Part shown: positions 20,218-31,459 of the stretch, in pieces | Numbering within the stretch: position 1 is the first letter of the stretch | How the letters are laid out: every line of letters starts with the position of its first letter | NCBI RefSeq assembly: GCF_025698545.1 | Contig: NC_068565.1 | Span: forward strand, 5,890,001-5,954,000 | Reading direction: 5' to 3' | DNA: 64,000 bases | Origin: Gossypium raimondii | Lineage: Eukaryota; Streptophyta; Magnoliopsida; Malvales; Malvaceae | Position numbers and translations under genes: made by a program | The notes under the pieces: generated by a model | Databases searched by the model: none | The model's input: only the letters and a program-made list of their open reading frames with translations | What the model was told of the DNA's origin: nothing

Positions 20218-21357
20218 TTCTGCATACAAACCCTTTGGACACCAAAGAGCAAATGCACCCCAAATCCAACCCTCTCAAACATTCACATTCCACGCATGCT
20301 TCAGTGAGAACTTGATGCCCACTTCCTAATTCCCAAAACCAGCCTCAAAAACCCAATCCCTGGAACATGAAATTTAGAAGCAATCCTATTAATATCCTCA
20401 AATAAAAAACACAACTATAAATAACAAAAAAAAACAAAAAAACAAAGCAGAACCAAAGTAAATCCCACATTTTAAGATCTAAAAACCCAATTAAAATAAC
20501 CCCTAGTTTACCCCCAAAAAAAACTTTTGAAATCAGAGAATGCCCATTAGCTCTTACAATGAAAGCAAAACATAAAAACCCCCCGAAAAACACATAACAA
20601 TAAAATTTCCTTTCCTGTTAGGTGATAGAATGGATATGTTGAAGTGACAGCCGAACAAAAACGAGAAGAATTCTTACAAACAAATTTAACAACTACCCAT
20701 TACAAATTTCACAAACACTCTCGATAGTGAAATCACAACACCCCTACGTGTCTTACAAAAAAGATCTTTCAAAAAAATTATTGTTTCGTTTTGATTTTTA
20801 CCTGTTGGGTTATGGCAGATCTTTCTCTTTCGTTCTTTCGATGTTTGTCACTCTCTGTAATCGTCAAGAGACACAGAAGAATTTTCAAAGCTATGACATA
20901 AATCGAAAAATAAAAATAATATAAATAAAATTTGTTTGTTAATGGAAATTCTCTGTTTCGTATTTTTCCTTCCTTGGTATTACGGGTAAAAATCGAGGAT
21001 GAATTAAAACGCTGCGTTTTGTTTTGTTTGTATACTATGAAATGAGCCCGTATCTTTTTGTCTGCTTTTATTTGTTCTTAATATGTCTTTTACACTGAAC
21101 TGGGCCGAGACAGGACGGCCCACTTATATCAATGACGTGGCTCAACAATGCCCAATGACTTAACTTGGTCCTGCCATAATTCATTTTTATGGGGATGGGT
21201 AGAGATTTGTCCAGTATCAATTGTGAAATCAGTATTAATTAATATTTTAAATGCTAGTTTTTTATTCTTAAAAAACAAAAAGTGATAAATTAATAGGATT
21301 ATTTAAGTATTTTAAATTTTTCTTAAAAACAAATTTAAATAAATTTGGGGTATTTTT
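20218..21357. other. 5'UTR and upstream region of the kinase gene
   Basis: Contains the likely 5'UTR intron of the minus-strand kinase (about 20801-20220). Beyond about 20860 lies its promoter side, with mixed composition to about 21200 and then AT-rich DNA. No other gene is visible. Confidence 0.45.
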
Positions 21358-21358
21358 A

Positions 21359-21960
21359 GAAAATAATTAAATACAAAAATAGTATGGAAACAGATTAAAT
21401 ACGAAAATTAGGTGTTTTTTACAATAACTTTAGATGTCGCTTAACACATTAGTAGCACCGACGAACTTTTAAAAAAAATCTGACAAGAAAAAAAAGTTGA
21501 AAAAGTGAAAATTTTATTTTTTTAATTAGTGCCGCTAATGTATTTGGTGGCACCCCTTGATTAAATACAAAAAAACTGGAAATAAGCATTAAAAACTTGA
21601 AAGTAGAAATAGTTTTGCAAAAAGTGAGGTGAGTGAGATTTTAAGAATGTGCTGTCGAGTTGCAATTGACCATTAAAAAAATGAAGCATTAATTATTTAG
21701 TGTTGAAACCACACTTTCAACCCCTTTTTTTCCCATTAAACTTTTTTACAAAATTTATTTGTGCCGCCAATTTGTCATGCGAAACATAAAGAAAATATTT
21801 TTTTCAGTTTTTTAGATTTTTTTGTTCTTGTCAGTCCTATTTCTTTGAAAAAAAAAGTTCATCGGCCAATGTCTCAAGTGATATCCAAAGTTACTATAAA
21901 AACACCTCATTTTTCATATTTAATCTATTTCTCATACCATTTTCGTATTTTATTTTTTAG
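21359..21960. mobile_element. Non-autonomous Mutator-like element (MITE) with long TIRs
   Basis: About 600 bp bounded by long terminal inverted repeats. Bases 21359-21432 match the reverse complement of 21887-21960 over some 72 bp at roughly 80% identity, including AGATTAAATAYGAAAAWT and GGTGTTTTT. The interior has no coding frame. It carries GTGCCGCTAATG and GGTGGCACC motifs that recur ahead of the transposase fragment near 62.5-62.8 kb, which suggests the two belong to one Mutator-type family. Long TIRs fit MULEs. I could not settle the 9-bp target duplication. Confidence 0.6.
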
Positions 21961-21965
21961 TGTTA

Positions 21966-24189
21966 TTTAAAAAAAAACTTGACTTGTTATCAATTATTTT
22001 CAACAATCACATTCACTTCTTACCTAAAAATTTTCTTAAAAAAAACCTACATATTTATCCTTAAAACTAACAAATATTCTTTAAAAACTAATTAAAACAT
22101 AAAAATTCCAATATCATGCAATTTAAGAAACCATAATTAATTTTTAAAATTTTTATTTTTACCCACAGAGAAAGAGGATGTCCCATTTCTCAATAACAAA
22201 TTTTCTAAGTACCTTTTTCCTAATTATAGATGTTGTCTTAATTTACGATTAGGTTATAAAATAAAGAAGTTGATTACTTGATAAATTCTTTTATAGAAAA
22301 TTACATAATCATCCTTAAATTATTATTAACATTTCTTTAGATTTCTAAGTAATCTTATTCACTAATAAAGCATTTTCTGCCAATGGGGATAATCTTATAA
22401 ATAAATAAAAATTACATAATTATTATATCATACAGCCTCATAAAATATAAAAATATTTTAAATAATTATATGGAAATTCAACCGAATTAAATATCTAAAC
22501 AGAAATAATTTTACTTAATCTATTTTTCCAGGTGAAAGTTGGAAAAGGGTGATTTGTTCAGAGAAATTACTATACTTAATAAACAAATATAAACAAATCA
22601 AAGGCTAAATTAAAGGGAAATAAAAAAAGTGGTCCAACAAACATAAATTAAGTATTTTTTCCCCAAAGGAATCTCTTTACTTTCATCAATATTTTCAAAA
22701 CTTTTAAGTCTAGACATTGTTGATTGATGTATCATGGAAAGAGCAAATGAAAATTTAATAATAATATAATTCTAATCATGACTGTTTTTGGAGGGCTTAG
22801 TTCAAAATTTACATTATTATCCATTAATTAGATAAAAAGACAATATTGTAATTATAATGTTGTGTTCTTCACTTTGGGAAATTGATGATTGTTAATTTTT
22901 GTATATATTAGTGCAATAATTTCACATGAAAGTTGACATAAATTTATCTCCCAATTGTTTTGCCTAATAATTATAAGGGCCGAAAGCTCAAGATTATGGT
23001 CTACCATCATACAGCTAAGGTTCATGGAAACTTCATCATTTAAAACAAATTACACATTAATTTTAAATACTATATATTTTATAAATAGTGATTTTATTGG
23101 TGAATCATTTTTTTCATAAAACCCATTCATTGAAAATACGAGGTTTATTATTGCTATCAGAAAAGAATAAAATGAATAATATTAGTGTTCAAGGAGTCTA
23201 ATTTGTAAGCATCTCACACTAAGAATCCAAAAAGAAAAAGAGCCTGTGTCGGCAATTAAGTTTGAATTTCCTAGAAATATATATATAGAAAATATAAGTA
23301 AAGACATCTGAGAGTTCAAATGTGCCTAATTCAGTAAAACGGGTCGGCAATGTGTGAGAAGAAAATTAATGGAAACTTTGAATTCTTATATACTTTGAAT
23401 TTAGGGAAGTTTTAGAAATGGTCACATGTAATTTTATTGTTTCAAGAATATAATTTTTTCCTTTTGTTATCTATCGTTGACTTACAATAGCATGAAAAAG
23501 AGGATATCTATATATATATATAAACTCGTGATTCTATAAGAATTAATTTGGGGTCAAAATATTCAACAATTTGAATACTATTTTCAACACATATCAGTGC
23601 CTGATTTTAAGGTTGGGCATGGATGGCATAAAAATGTATCTGTAAATTCGACCAAACTTTATCAACTTCTCCAAAATGCTCAAAGGAAATTGCATGTGTT
23701 TCAAAACACATATACCATTTATAGTCTAGATTAATCTTTTCGAAGATTTATAGTTGTCCTTCCTATTAATATTGTTTTTAAAATCGAACTCATCATGTTC
23801 TTTCCTTAGAGTGTACAACGTATATCATCATTGTACTCAATACTTATTGGTTTAGTATCGCTTTTTGAGCAGCTAAAAGATAAACTAAACCAACTGTTAA
23901 TTTGAATAGACTTGTTCACAAGTTGCATGGTTTATTGTATCCAATTTAGATTTGAGCAAAACCTTTTCATTTCATATAAATTCAACATGTATTGAGTTCA
24001 ATTAAAATAAAAAAAATTATTAATTATAAACAAATTAGAAATATGAATAAAGGAATGTATTTTTAATATTTTATTAATATATAAACAATAAAATGAATTT
24101 TCGGATTAGGTTAGATCAAATTTGAGTTTAGAAATTAAATCATATCTTATGATTCATGAAATAGTTAATCGTTAAATTAGAAAAAATAA
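21966..24189. other. AT-rich intergenic DNA, no gene seen
   Basis: More than 2 kb of strongly AT-rich sequence with only short chance frames. No recognisable repeat ends, RNA gene or coding similarity. Confidence 0.5.
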
Positions 24190-24248
24190 GTTTGTTGAAA
24201 TTTGAATTGGATTCCCCCGAAAGAAATCTTGAAGTTAAAAAAACTACC

Positions 24249-24455
24249 TAATCATTTGAATTTTTGTTGTGAAGTCTATAAATTATACGCCCCCTAGTTG
24301 AATCATAAGCACTTACTTCACTTTTGCTGACTCTATCCCGCGTTGGTAAAACTCTCCCAAAACGTAACCTAAAATCATATCTTTATTATCCAAAGGAACC
24401 CGGATTGGGAGTGATTTACTAATTAAACCTTCATGAATCCATTTTTTTGTTCTTT
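24249..24455 (-). pseudogene. infA: Chloroplast infA fragment in a nuclear plastid insertion
   Basis: On the minus strand, in more than one frame, this reads [13 protein letters not shown], then [13 protein letters not shown], and finally [19 protein letters not shown] with a stop. This is plastid translation initiation factor IF-1 (infA), normally about 77 aa. It lies directly downstream of the rps8 remnant on the same strand, the same order and orientation as in chloroplast genomes. At least one frame change separates the blocks, so it is non-functional here. infA is often already a pseudogene in rosid chloroplasts, so some decay may predate transfer. Confidence 0.8.
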
Positions 24456-24544
24456 CATTCCAGGTAAAACTTCCTTGATGTATCAACTACAGTAGGGCAG
24501 GAGAAGTTCTATTAGACAACTTGTGCTTTTTTCTTTTTTCTTTT

Positions 24545-24793
24545 GCACAAATGGAGAGTTTCGGATACAATTCATATACCGGACATACATAACACAAAAT
24601 TTCTCCACCGATTACTTCTAGTCGAGCCTCCTGGTTTGTCATTATACCCAGAAAGAATTACAATCCCCATCTCACTTAAAATCCTAGGAATTTGTTGATA
24701 GTTAGAATAGACTCGTAGACCTGGTCGACTGATCCGTTGTAAATTTAAAATAGTTTTATGTGGTCCTTTTCTATGTAATAATAAATGTGTCAA
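24545..24793 (-). pseudogene. rps8: Chloroplast rps8 3' fragment in a nuclear plastid insertion
   Basis: The minus strand reads [19 protein letters not shown], then [13 protein letters not shown] and MGIVILS, matching the middle and C-terminal half of plastid ribosomal protein S8. After MGIVILS the frame shifts: the DNA still matches the plastid end ([14 protein letters not shown] in another frame), but translation is altered and ends in an abnormal tail. The N-terminal half is absent. With the adjacent infA remnant this defines one plastid-derived segment of about 600 bp (roughly 24190-24793). Confidence 0.88.
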
Positions 24794-24797
24794 TTAA

Positions 24798-24960
24798 ATT
24801 AAGGTTTAATTAGTATAATTATTTTTTACACAATACTTAAAACTATTCATAGCTCCTCCACGACCTATAAATAGGAGAATAATACACTTCAGCGTACTTG
24901 AACCCACATTTTTTTGCATTGGCAACAATTACTATGCCAATCAAAATAAAACTCAATCGA
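24798..24960 (-). mobile_element. tRNA-derived SINE copy 1 (decayed)
   Basis: Minus-strand copy of a short element beginning GATTGAGTTTTATTTTGATT (near 24958) with a tRNA-like B-box region GTGGGTTCAAGTACG (near 24907-24893), followed by TTATTCTCCTATTTATAGG and GGAGCTATGAATAGTTTTAA. Two other copies lie near 46.5 and 47.5 kb. It directly abuts the plastid insertion. The structure (internal Pol III boxes, about 170 bp, A/T-rich tail) fits a SINE. Confidence 0.65.
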
Positions 24961-27174
24961 TAAATTACTCTACTTTTTATTTTGAATATAATTTAAGATA
25001 AACATAAAATTTTTATTGATAAAAATAGAAAGATATTTAAAACTTTAATTTTTATAAAATGTTTTAATAATTATTCACTTTTTTACAAAATGATTATTCA
25101 CTTTTTTAAAGAATTATTACTCTTTTAATAAAAGTTATCAGCCTCTTAAAATCAACCAACTTTTATTCATATAAGTTCATAAATGCTGTTTCTAACCATA
25201 GCCAACTTTTAATAATTTATTAAGTTTCATTTAAGGAGAAATTACAATTTCCATTAACCTCCATGGATTAATTAAAACAATAGTTTTTTTTCAATAAATA
25301 ATGTATTAACTTACTTAGCCTTCAATGTTTATATATTTTCAATTTAATTTTAATTTAAAATTCAATAAATTTAGCCTCAATATTTATAAATATTGTGGGC
25401 TAAATTTATAAAGTTAGGACCAAATTGATAGAATGTATAAATTTTGATGGCTAAATTTATTATTATACAAATTAAAATTATATACAATGATGGAAAACAT
25501 TAACATTGTGATTAAATTCTCCTTACTTGCTGATTTTTAAAATTGAAAGGGATTAAATTTTTTCGATTCTTTTGAGAGGGACCAATTTGCTGAATATTAA
25601 TCTTGAGAGGGACTGAAAATGTATTTTTCACGTTGAATTTTTCATTCATAGTGGCGCGTGAGTGAAGATATCGCGTGGTGGTGGGAAGGGGGAGGACGCA
25701 GCACCTCCGCAATTCGTGCGCTTCGGTTTTGTTTATGAGAAACGAGGCACCGACTCACTGCCCACGGCACGTGCACACGTGACCCCTTAATCACCCACCC
25801 ACTCTCTGATTCACACTTTTATTTTATTTATATATTTACTTAAAGCTCTGAACAAAATCTTATTTAATTTAATAATATCCTTCACTTTGATCTCTTAGCT
25901 TATAAAGGAATCCAGTTGGGTTTAAATAATAATAAATAAATATATTTTCTTTAACTTTATAATTCAATTTGTAATCTTTCATTTTATAATTTAAGTTAAA
26001 TTCAGTCAAGATTCGGTTTTATTTTTAAATCATGGTGTACTTAAATTAAATTTATTTTTTAACATTTTAAATATAATTAATTACAAAAATGAATGTTATA
26101 GTTTAAATCCGCAATTGCTCCTATCAATAATATCAACTTTAAAGTTTAAACACCTATTCGATCGATTAATAATGAAAAAACATTAAGAAAACTTTACTCT
26201 CACTTAATAGTCCAGTTCTATTTGATTTGATTTAAACTGAATATAAGATATCAAAAGATTTTAGAGAAAAATATTATTATTAAATGCAATAAAACAAATT
26301 TTAAACAATAATTAAAAATTAATATTTTTTGACATAATTAACTATTTTTCTTATATTAGAATCCAAAATTCAAGTCATGATGTGAATTACTTTTTCACCA
26401 TTTATTCCATCATTGCCTTCACCTTTTATTAGCCTAATTATGCAATGATAAAACATTATCTCCAAAAATCATATCAAAAATTTTTTCTAATCAAAACTTT
26501 CTTAGCTTGCATCAACTTTCAATAATATTGACCCCAAAAAGTATTTAACAAAAATTTACAAACATTCCTTTATGTTGATCTTTATAAAATATAGTTTAGG
26601 ATTTACAATTTTACCCATCATGACTGTAAATGTATTATAAAGAATATATAAACTATGTATCTATATTTGATTTCCTCAAATCACAATGGTATAAAAAGAA
26701 AATTACATTTAATATGCCTTTCAATAATTATAATTAGAATTAGTGTTACGATTTTTAAGTTGCGGAATTTGCCCTTATACTTTAATTTCGTCGGGTTTAG
26801 TAAATTAAATTTTGAATTATGAAATTTCTTCGTGTTTATTACATGTGAAATGCTATGTTAAGTCCCTATTTTCACATAATACTTGCACAAATTTATGGCA
26901 TTTTAGTTAATAGATTTAATAGTCATCATTTTAGTTAGGATTGAACTTTTAAAATTTAAAAGTATAAAAGATAAAAATGATTAAATTAGAGAACACAGAC
27001 TAAGTCCACAACTTACGTATAATACGAGACTAATAACAGAATTTTTAATAATTTTAATTGCTATTGTTTGGATCAAGATTGAGATTTTGAAATTCGGAAA
27101 GCATAGTGACTAAATTAACCACCAAATTAGAGTACAAACACTAAATATCAACTTATCCAAACAACTCCCATTTA
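24961..27174. other. Intergenic DNA with dispersed-repeat-like text, no gene
   Basis: Mostly AT-rich. Phrases such as AGGGACCAATTTGCTGAATA (near 25580) and 'AAATTTAG...GGACCAAATTG' (25370-25430) look like dispersed repeat debris. A G+C-rich patch at about 25650-25790 contains CGTGCACACGTGA. No coding gene is recognised. Confidence 0.4.
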
Positions 27175-27881
27175 GGAGGTGCTTGGTCCGCCAAATGTAA
27201 CATTAGGGAATTAGATTATAGTGTTCGGATTTCAACATTCCAGTCATCCCATAATCTCAAATTACAGACGTCCCGTAATATAAGGTGTAATCTCATTACA
27301 ACTCATTCTTTAAGTAGTCTTAAATTGTAGGCGTAATCTTAAATTTTGGATGAATTTTTCCTTCGTTTTATTATTTTAATTAATTTAGGCTTTTTTCTTA
27401 ATCAAGTTTAAGACTAATTAAAAAAATTTTAGTGAACAAATAGATATTATATGTTACAATTAAAATCATAATATTTTATTTATTTATCAATATATTGATT
27501 GTGGTTATAATTACAATTATGATTGATGTTGTAATCATTTTAAATGAATTATTATAATTATGATTTATAAATTTATTTGAACCCAACATATTTACTTATT
27601 AATATATAATTTGTAATAAAAAATAATAAATTATAATTTTATGGAAATTGAAACTAAAAAATATTAAAGAAACTGTACTTCTTTAAAAAGTAAATTTTAT
27701 AATAAAGATTATTGAGTAAAATGTAATTCTACCTAATTTTACATTCCGTCAACCAAACAATTGAATCATATATTCCAATCAAATGAATCAAGTAAGATAA
27801 TATCACATTTCATCCGTAATCTTATATTCTCATAATATTATTATGAAACGTAATCTAAAATTTAATGAACTAAAAGCTCTA
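27175..27881. mobile_element. Harbinger-like MITE (decayed)
   Basis: The left end GGAGGTGCTTGGTCCGCC resembles, imperfectly, the reverse complement of the right end (TAGAGCTTTTAGTTCATT). Its right half (TACATTCCGTCAACCAAAC, CAATCAAATGAATCAAGTAA, then a GTAATCT stretch) is shared with a second partial copy at 60600-60745, whose outer end gives GGGAACTTTGGTTCGTCG. TTA flanks both proposed ends, fitting a 3-bp target duplication. No coding capacity. Boundaries are tentative. Confidence 0.45.
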
Positions 27882-28410
27882 TTACAATGAAACTTAAATA
27901 AAAATAAATATGAATTAAGAATTCATTTATTATTATATCTAATTTAAAATCTCAATATTTCTATATGCTAAATTTTATGTTTTCATGATTGAAAAAAAAA
28001 ACATAATAAAAATATAAAGATAATGACTTTAAAAAACCCAACACACAAAATATAAAAAAAAGTAGGCTACCTCACCATAACAAGCACCCCAAGCTTATTT
28101 AGTTTAGGGGTAAAGATAAAAGATGGAGAGAGAGGAGAGAAGGACAAAAACGGAGAGATAAAATGGAAAAGAAGGTACACTCAAAATAAAATAAGGGTAA
28201 AGGCCAGCTTGAGCTTACCAAAGTTTTATAACCAAAGAGAAGTGTCAAAGGCAGCAGCAGACAGCAGTGTATCAAAGAAAGTTGCTTGCTTTGGGAGCCA
28301 AAATTAAAAAGAAAAGAACCCATCTTTTCTTACATATAAATATATAAACACTTGTATGTATATATAGAGAGAGATAGAGGGAAGAGAGAGAGAGAGGGGG
28401 AGGGAGAGAG
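27882..28410. other. Upstream region and GA-rich 5'UTR of the LHW-like gene
   Basis: AT-rich DNA followed by a purine-rich leader. Bases 28365-28410 are almost entirely G and A (GAGAGAGA runs) and end directly at the start codon. GA-rich leaders of this kind are common in plant regulatory genes. Confidence 0.5.
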
Positions 28411-30883
28411 ATGGTGGGCTCAGGTTCAGCAGATAGGAGCAAAGAAGCTGTTGGGATGATGGCCCTTCATGAGGCACTTAGAAGCGTCTGTCTCAACTCA
28501 GACTGGACTTACTCTGTTTTCTGGACCATCCGTCCTCGCCTGTATCTTCTTCTTCTTCTCCTTCTTGTCTATCAAATTCTTTCTTTGTATTTATGTGCTT
28601 TCAGCTGCTTATTTCACTTGCTAAAGATTTCATCTTTTTTTCTTCAAGTTCTTTTTTCAGCTGTTTTATTAAACTGGGTTTCTTTGTTTTGGTGCAGGAG
28701 AGTGAGGGGTGGTAATGGTTGTAAAGTTGGAGACGATAGCGGCAGCTTGTAAGTATGGCTGGGGTTTTTCTTTTCTTTTTGGATTTTTTTTGTGTGTTTG
28801 TTTGACTCCTTAGAAAACAGAGGAAAAAATGAACTAATAGTTTAAAGTGCTACAAACTTTTGAATATTAAGAATACTTTCGCTTTTATTTTTATTTTGTT
28901 CATTTCTTCATTTTCCTTTCAAACTTCTTTGCATTTTATCAGTATAAAAGTTAGGCATTACATGTTTCCTTGTAGAAACAGGGGAGAAAACAGGGGAAAT
29001 TTGATTAATGAGAAATGGGGTGAAAGTTGAAGTCAGTAATTGATTTTATGAAATGGGTTTTTGTTAATTTGTGATTTTTAGGTACTTCCACTTCTAAATT
29101 CAACAAATTCATGTCTGGTTTTGTGGTAAAATTTGATTTTTACCCCCTTGTTTTGTTTTTTTCCTGGTGAAGGATGTTGATGTGGGAAGATGGATTCTGC
29201 CGTGGTAGAGTTACAGATTATTTGGAAGAGATTGATGGAGAAGATCCAGTGAAAAAAGCTTTCAGCAAATTATCCATTCAATTATATAATTATGGAGAAG
29301 GGTGGGTACTGGGTAGGTGCTATTAATTTTTAAACAGATTTAGACTTGAAAAAAAAATAAAAAGAAAAACAAAATGGAAAAAAAAAAAATCCCCCTTCTC
29401 TTGGTGTGTGCTTTTTGATTGGTTGAAAATATGATTTTATGAACAGGTTAATGGGAAAAGTTGCATCAGATAAGTGCCATAAATGGGTATTCAAAGAACC
29501 AACAGAATGTGAACCCAATGTATCCAATTATTGGCAGAGTTCTTTTGACGCAGTATGTTATATACCCCACCTTTATATCTTCCCCCATTGATTTTTTGGG
29601 GTTTAAATCGTTTTTTTTTCTTGAAGTATCTGTCAATGGGAAAGTTGGTGTATGGCAATTATACTATATGGTTAAATGCTCTGTATATTTATGATTTGAT
29701 GGTAAGTTGGTAACCTTCCCCCTTTTGTTGTTATTTAATTTGCAGCTTCCTTCTGAATGGACTGATCAATTTGACTCAGGGATTCAGGTCAGCACAGTAA
29801 CACCTTTTTCTTCACTGTTGCTAGTCTTTTGCTGATTTGTTTTTGTCTATCTGACTCGAACTCGGTCCAAGATTTCCATGGAAAAATGAAGAGTCCTAGC
29901 GACATATATTCTTGTCTAATTTGTATAGTGATTGAGACTTTCGTGGTTTTTCTTAATTTTCTATTCAACAGACAATAGCTGTGATTCAAGCTGGCCATGG
30001 ACTTCTCCAGTTGGGTTCCTGCAAGATTGTGAGTCATCAAATTTTAGTAAATATACTTGTTTATTTTTCGGGTGATTTTTGAGATCAAAATCAGGTCTTC
30101 CATTAGTGGTTATGGCTGAAATGCATAATGTGTTGATCTCATGTATATGTATATGCTGTATATATGTATCCTCAGATACCTGAAGATCTCCATTTTGTGC
30201 TAAGAATGAGGCATACCTTTGAATCTCTTGGCTATCAATCCAGTTTCTATCTCTCTCAGATGTTTTCGTCGAACAGAAATGGTTCTTCGTCGACCACGGT
30301 TCCTTCGAAGCAGTCTGCCATTCCAACCTGGCCTCCTCCTCCGCCTGCGGTCTTTGGTTGGAACCAGAGACCGCTTCCACCGGCAACTCCAATGGTTGCT
30401 TCACCTAATTATCAGAACCCAGCTAGACTCGGATTCCCACAGGCCAAAGACGAGACCAACATGTTTCTCATGCCTCATTCATCCGAAACCAGAATGGAAG
30501 ATATGATGAGCGAACACGAAAACGACATCAAATGGCCTAACGGCTTGACTTTCTTCAACGCTCTCACCGGACGGAATGAAGACGCCAAGCTTTTAGTTAA
30601 CCCGGAGAGCTTAGGAAACAAACAGGACCCGAACCACCTTCCCCTCATGGTCGAAGGAAAAGATTCTAATCGAAACTCGGATACCGATGCTAACCCTACT
30701 GAGTTCTTGAGCTTGGATAGTCATCCAGAGAATATAAGGAAGATGGAAAACAAGTTCAAGAGGAGCTTTACATTGCCAGCAAGAATGGCGACATCTTCAT
30801 CTTCGGGGTTGTTAGATCAGCAGCAGCAGCAACAGGCAGACGCGGGGATGTATGCGGATGCAATGGATACCTTCTTGAAATGA
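28411..30883 (+). CDS. bHLH-MYC_N domain regulator (LHW-like, 'WNK-related')
   Basis: Seven coding exons: 28411-28541, 28698-28748, 29173-29301, 29447-29552, 29746-29787, 29972-30028, 30176-30883; 1224 nt, 407 aa. The N-terminal about 190 residues form a bHLH-MYC_N domain: ALHEALRSVCLNSDWTYSVF, MLMWEDGFCRG, then GLMGKVASDKCHKWV, WTDQFDSGIQTIAVIQAGHG and LLQLGSCKIIPEDLHFV. This GAF-like fold is shared with LONESOME HIGHWAY and MYC/GL3 factors. The C-terminal half is low complexity (PPPPP, QQQQQQ) and no basic helix-loop-helix follows, so it probably does not bind DNA by itself. Arabidopsis relatives (At3g15240, from memory) are labelled 'WNK-related', but no kinase motif exists here. All seven junctions keep frame. 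Role in transcription is inference. Confidence 0.88.
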
Positions 30884-31454
30884 AGTTTGGGTTAGGGATG
30901 TAGTAGAGGGGAGGGGAGAGTAGGGGGTGACATTTTGTATTTACGCAAAAAAGGGGTTTGTGTTGTTTAGTTGCTGAATTGCTGTGTTTTGCTTTTATGT
31001 TCTTTTTGAATCCGTCTCTTTGATCCATTAAAAAACAAACTCTCTAATCTTTTGTAGTTTATTATCCCCAAGCTTTTATTCTTATTTTTAAATACTGCAA
31101 TCCAATGTGGATAGGAAAATAGACACGGAAGATTAAAAAAATAAAATAAAATATTAATGGATCGATGAAACTAAATCAATATAAAAAAATTACTAAATGA
31201 CTATCTAAACCTCTTTTGAGAAGATCGTGGATAAGTTAATAGTTTTTAATGTGTTTTTGAAAAATTGATATTTATATAATTTATCAAATAATTAATATTA
31301 TGTTATATGAAATACATGTAATATATAAACTCAAATTTATTAGTATTATGATATATGAAATATATATAAGCTTAAATTATAATAAAAATTATAGTTGACT
31401 CAAATGTGAAGTATTCTTATTTTCATGTGTTATTATTATTATTATTATAGTACA
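30884..31454. other. 3' flank of the LHW-like gene
   Basis: Probable 3'UTR to about 31050, then AT-rich DNA and a short (TTA)n tract just before the LTR insertion. No gene seen. Confidence 0.5.
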
Positions 31455-31459
31455 AACAT

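Noticed and set aside
20218-20229. Upstream in-frame start for the kinase at 20229
   Set aside because: The codon is TTG, not ATG. The ATG at 20217 gives the family N-terminus, and an intron acceptor lies just upstream.
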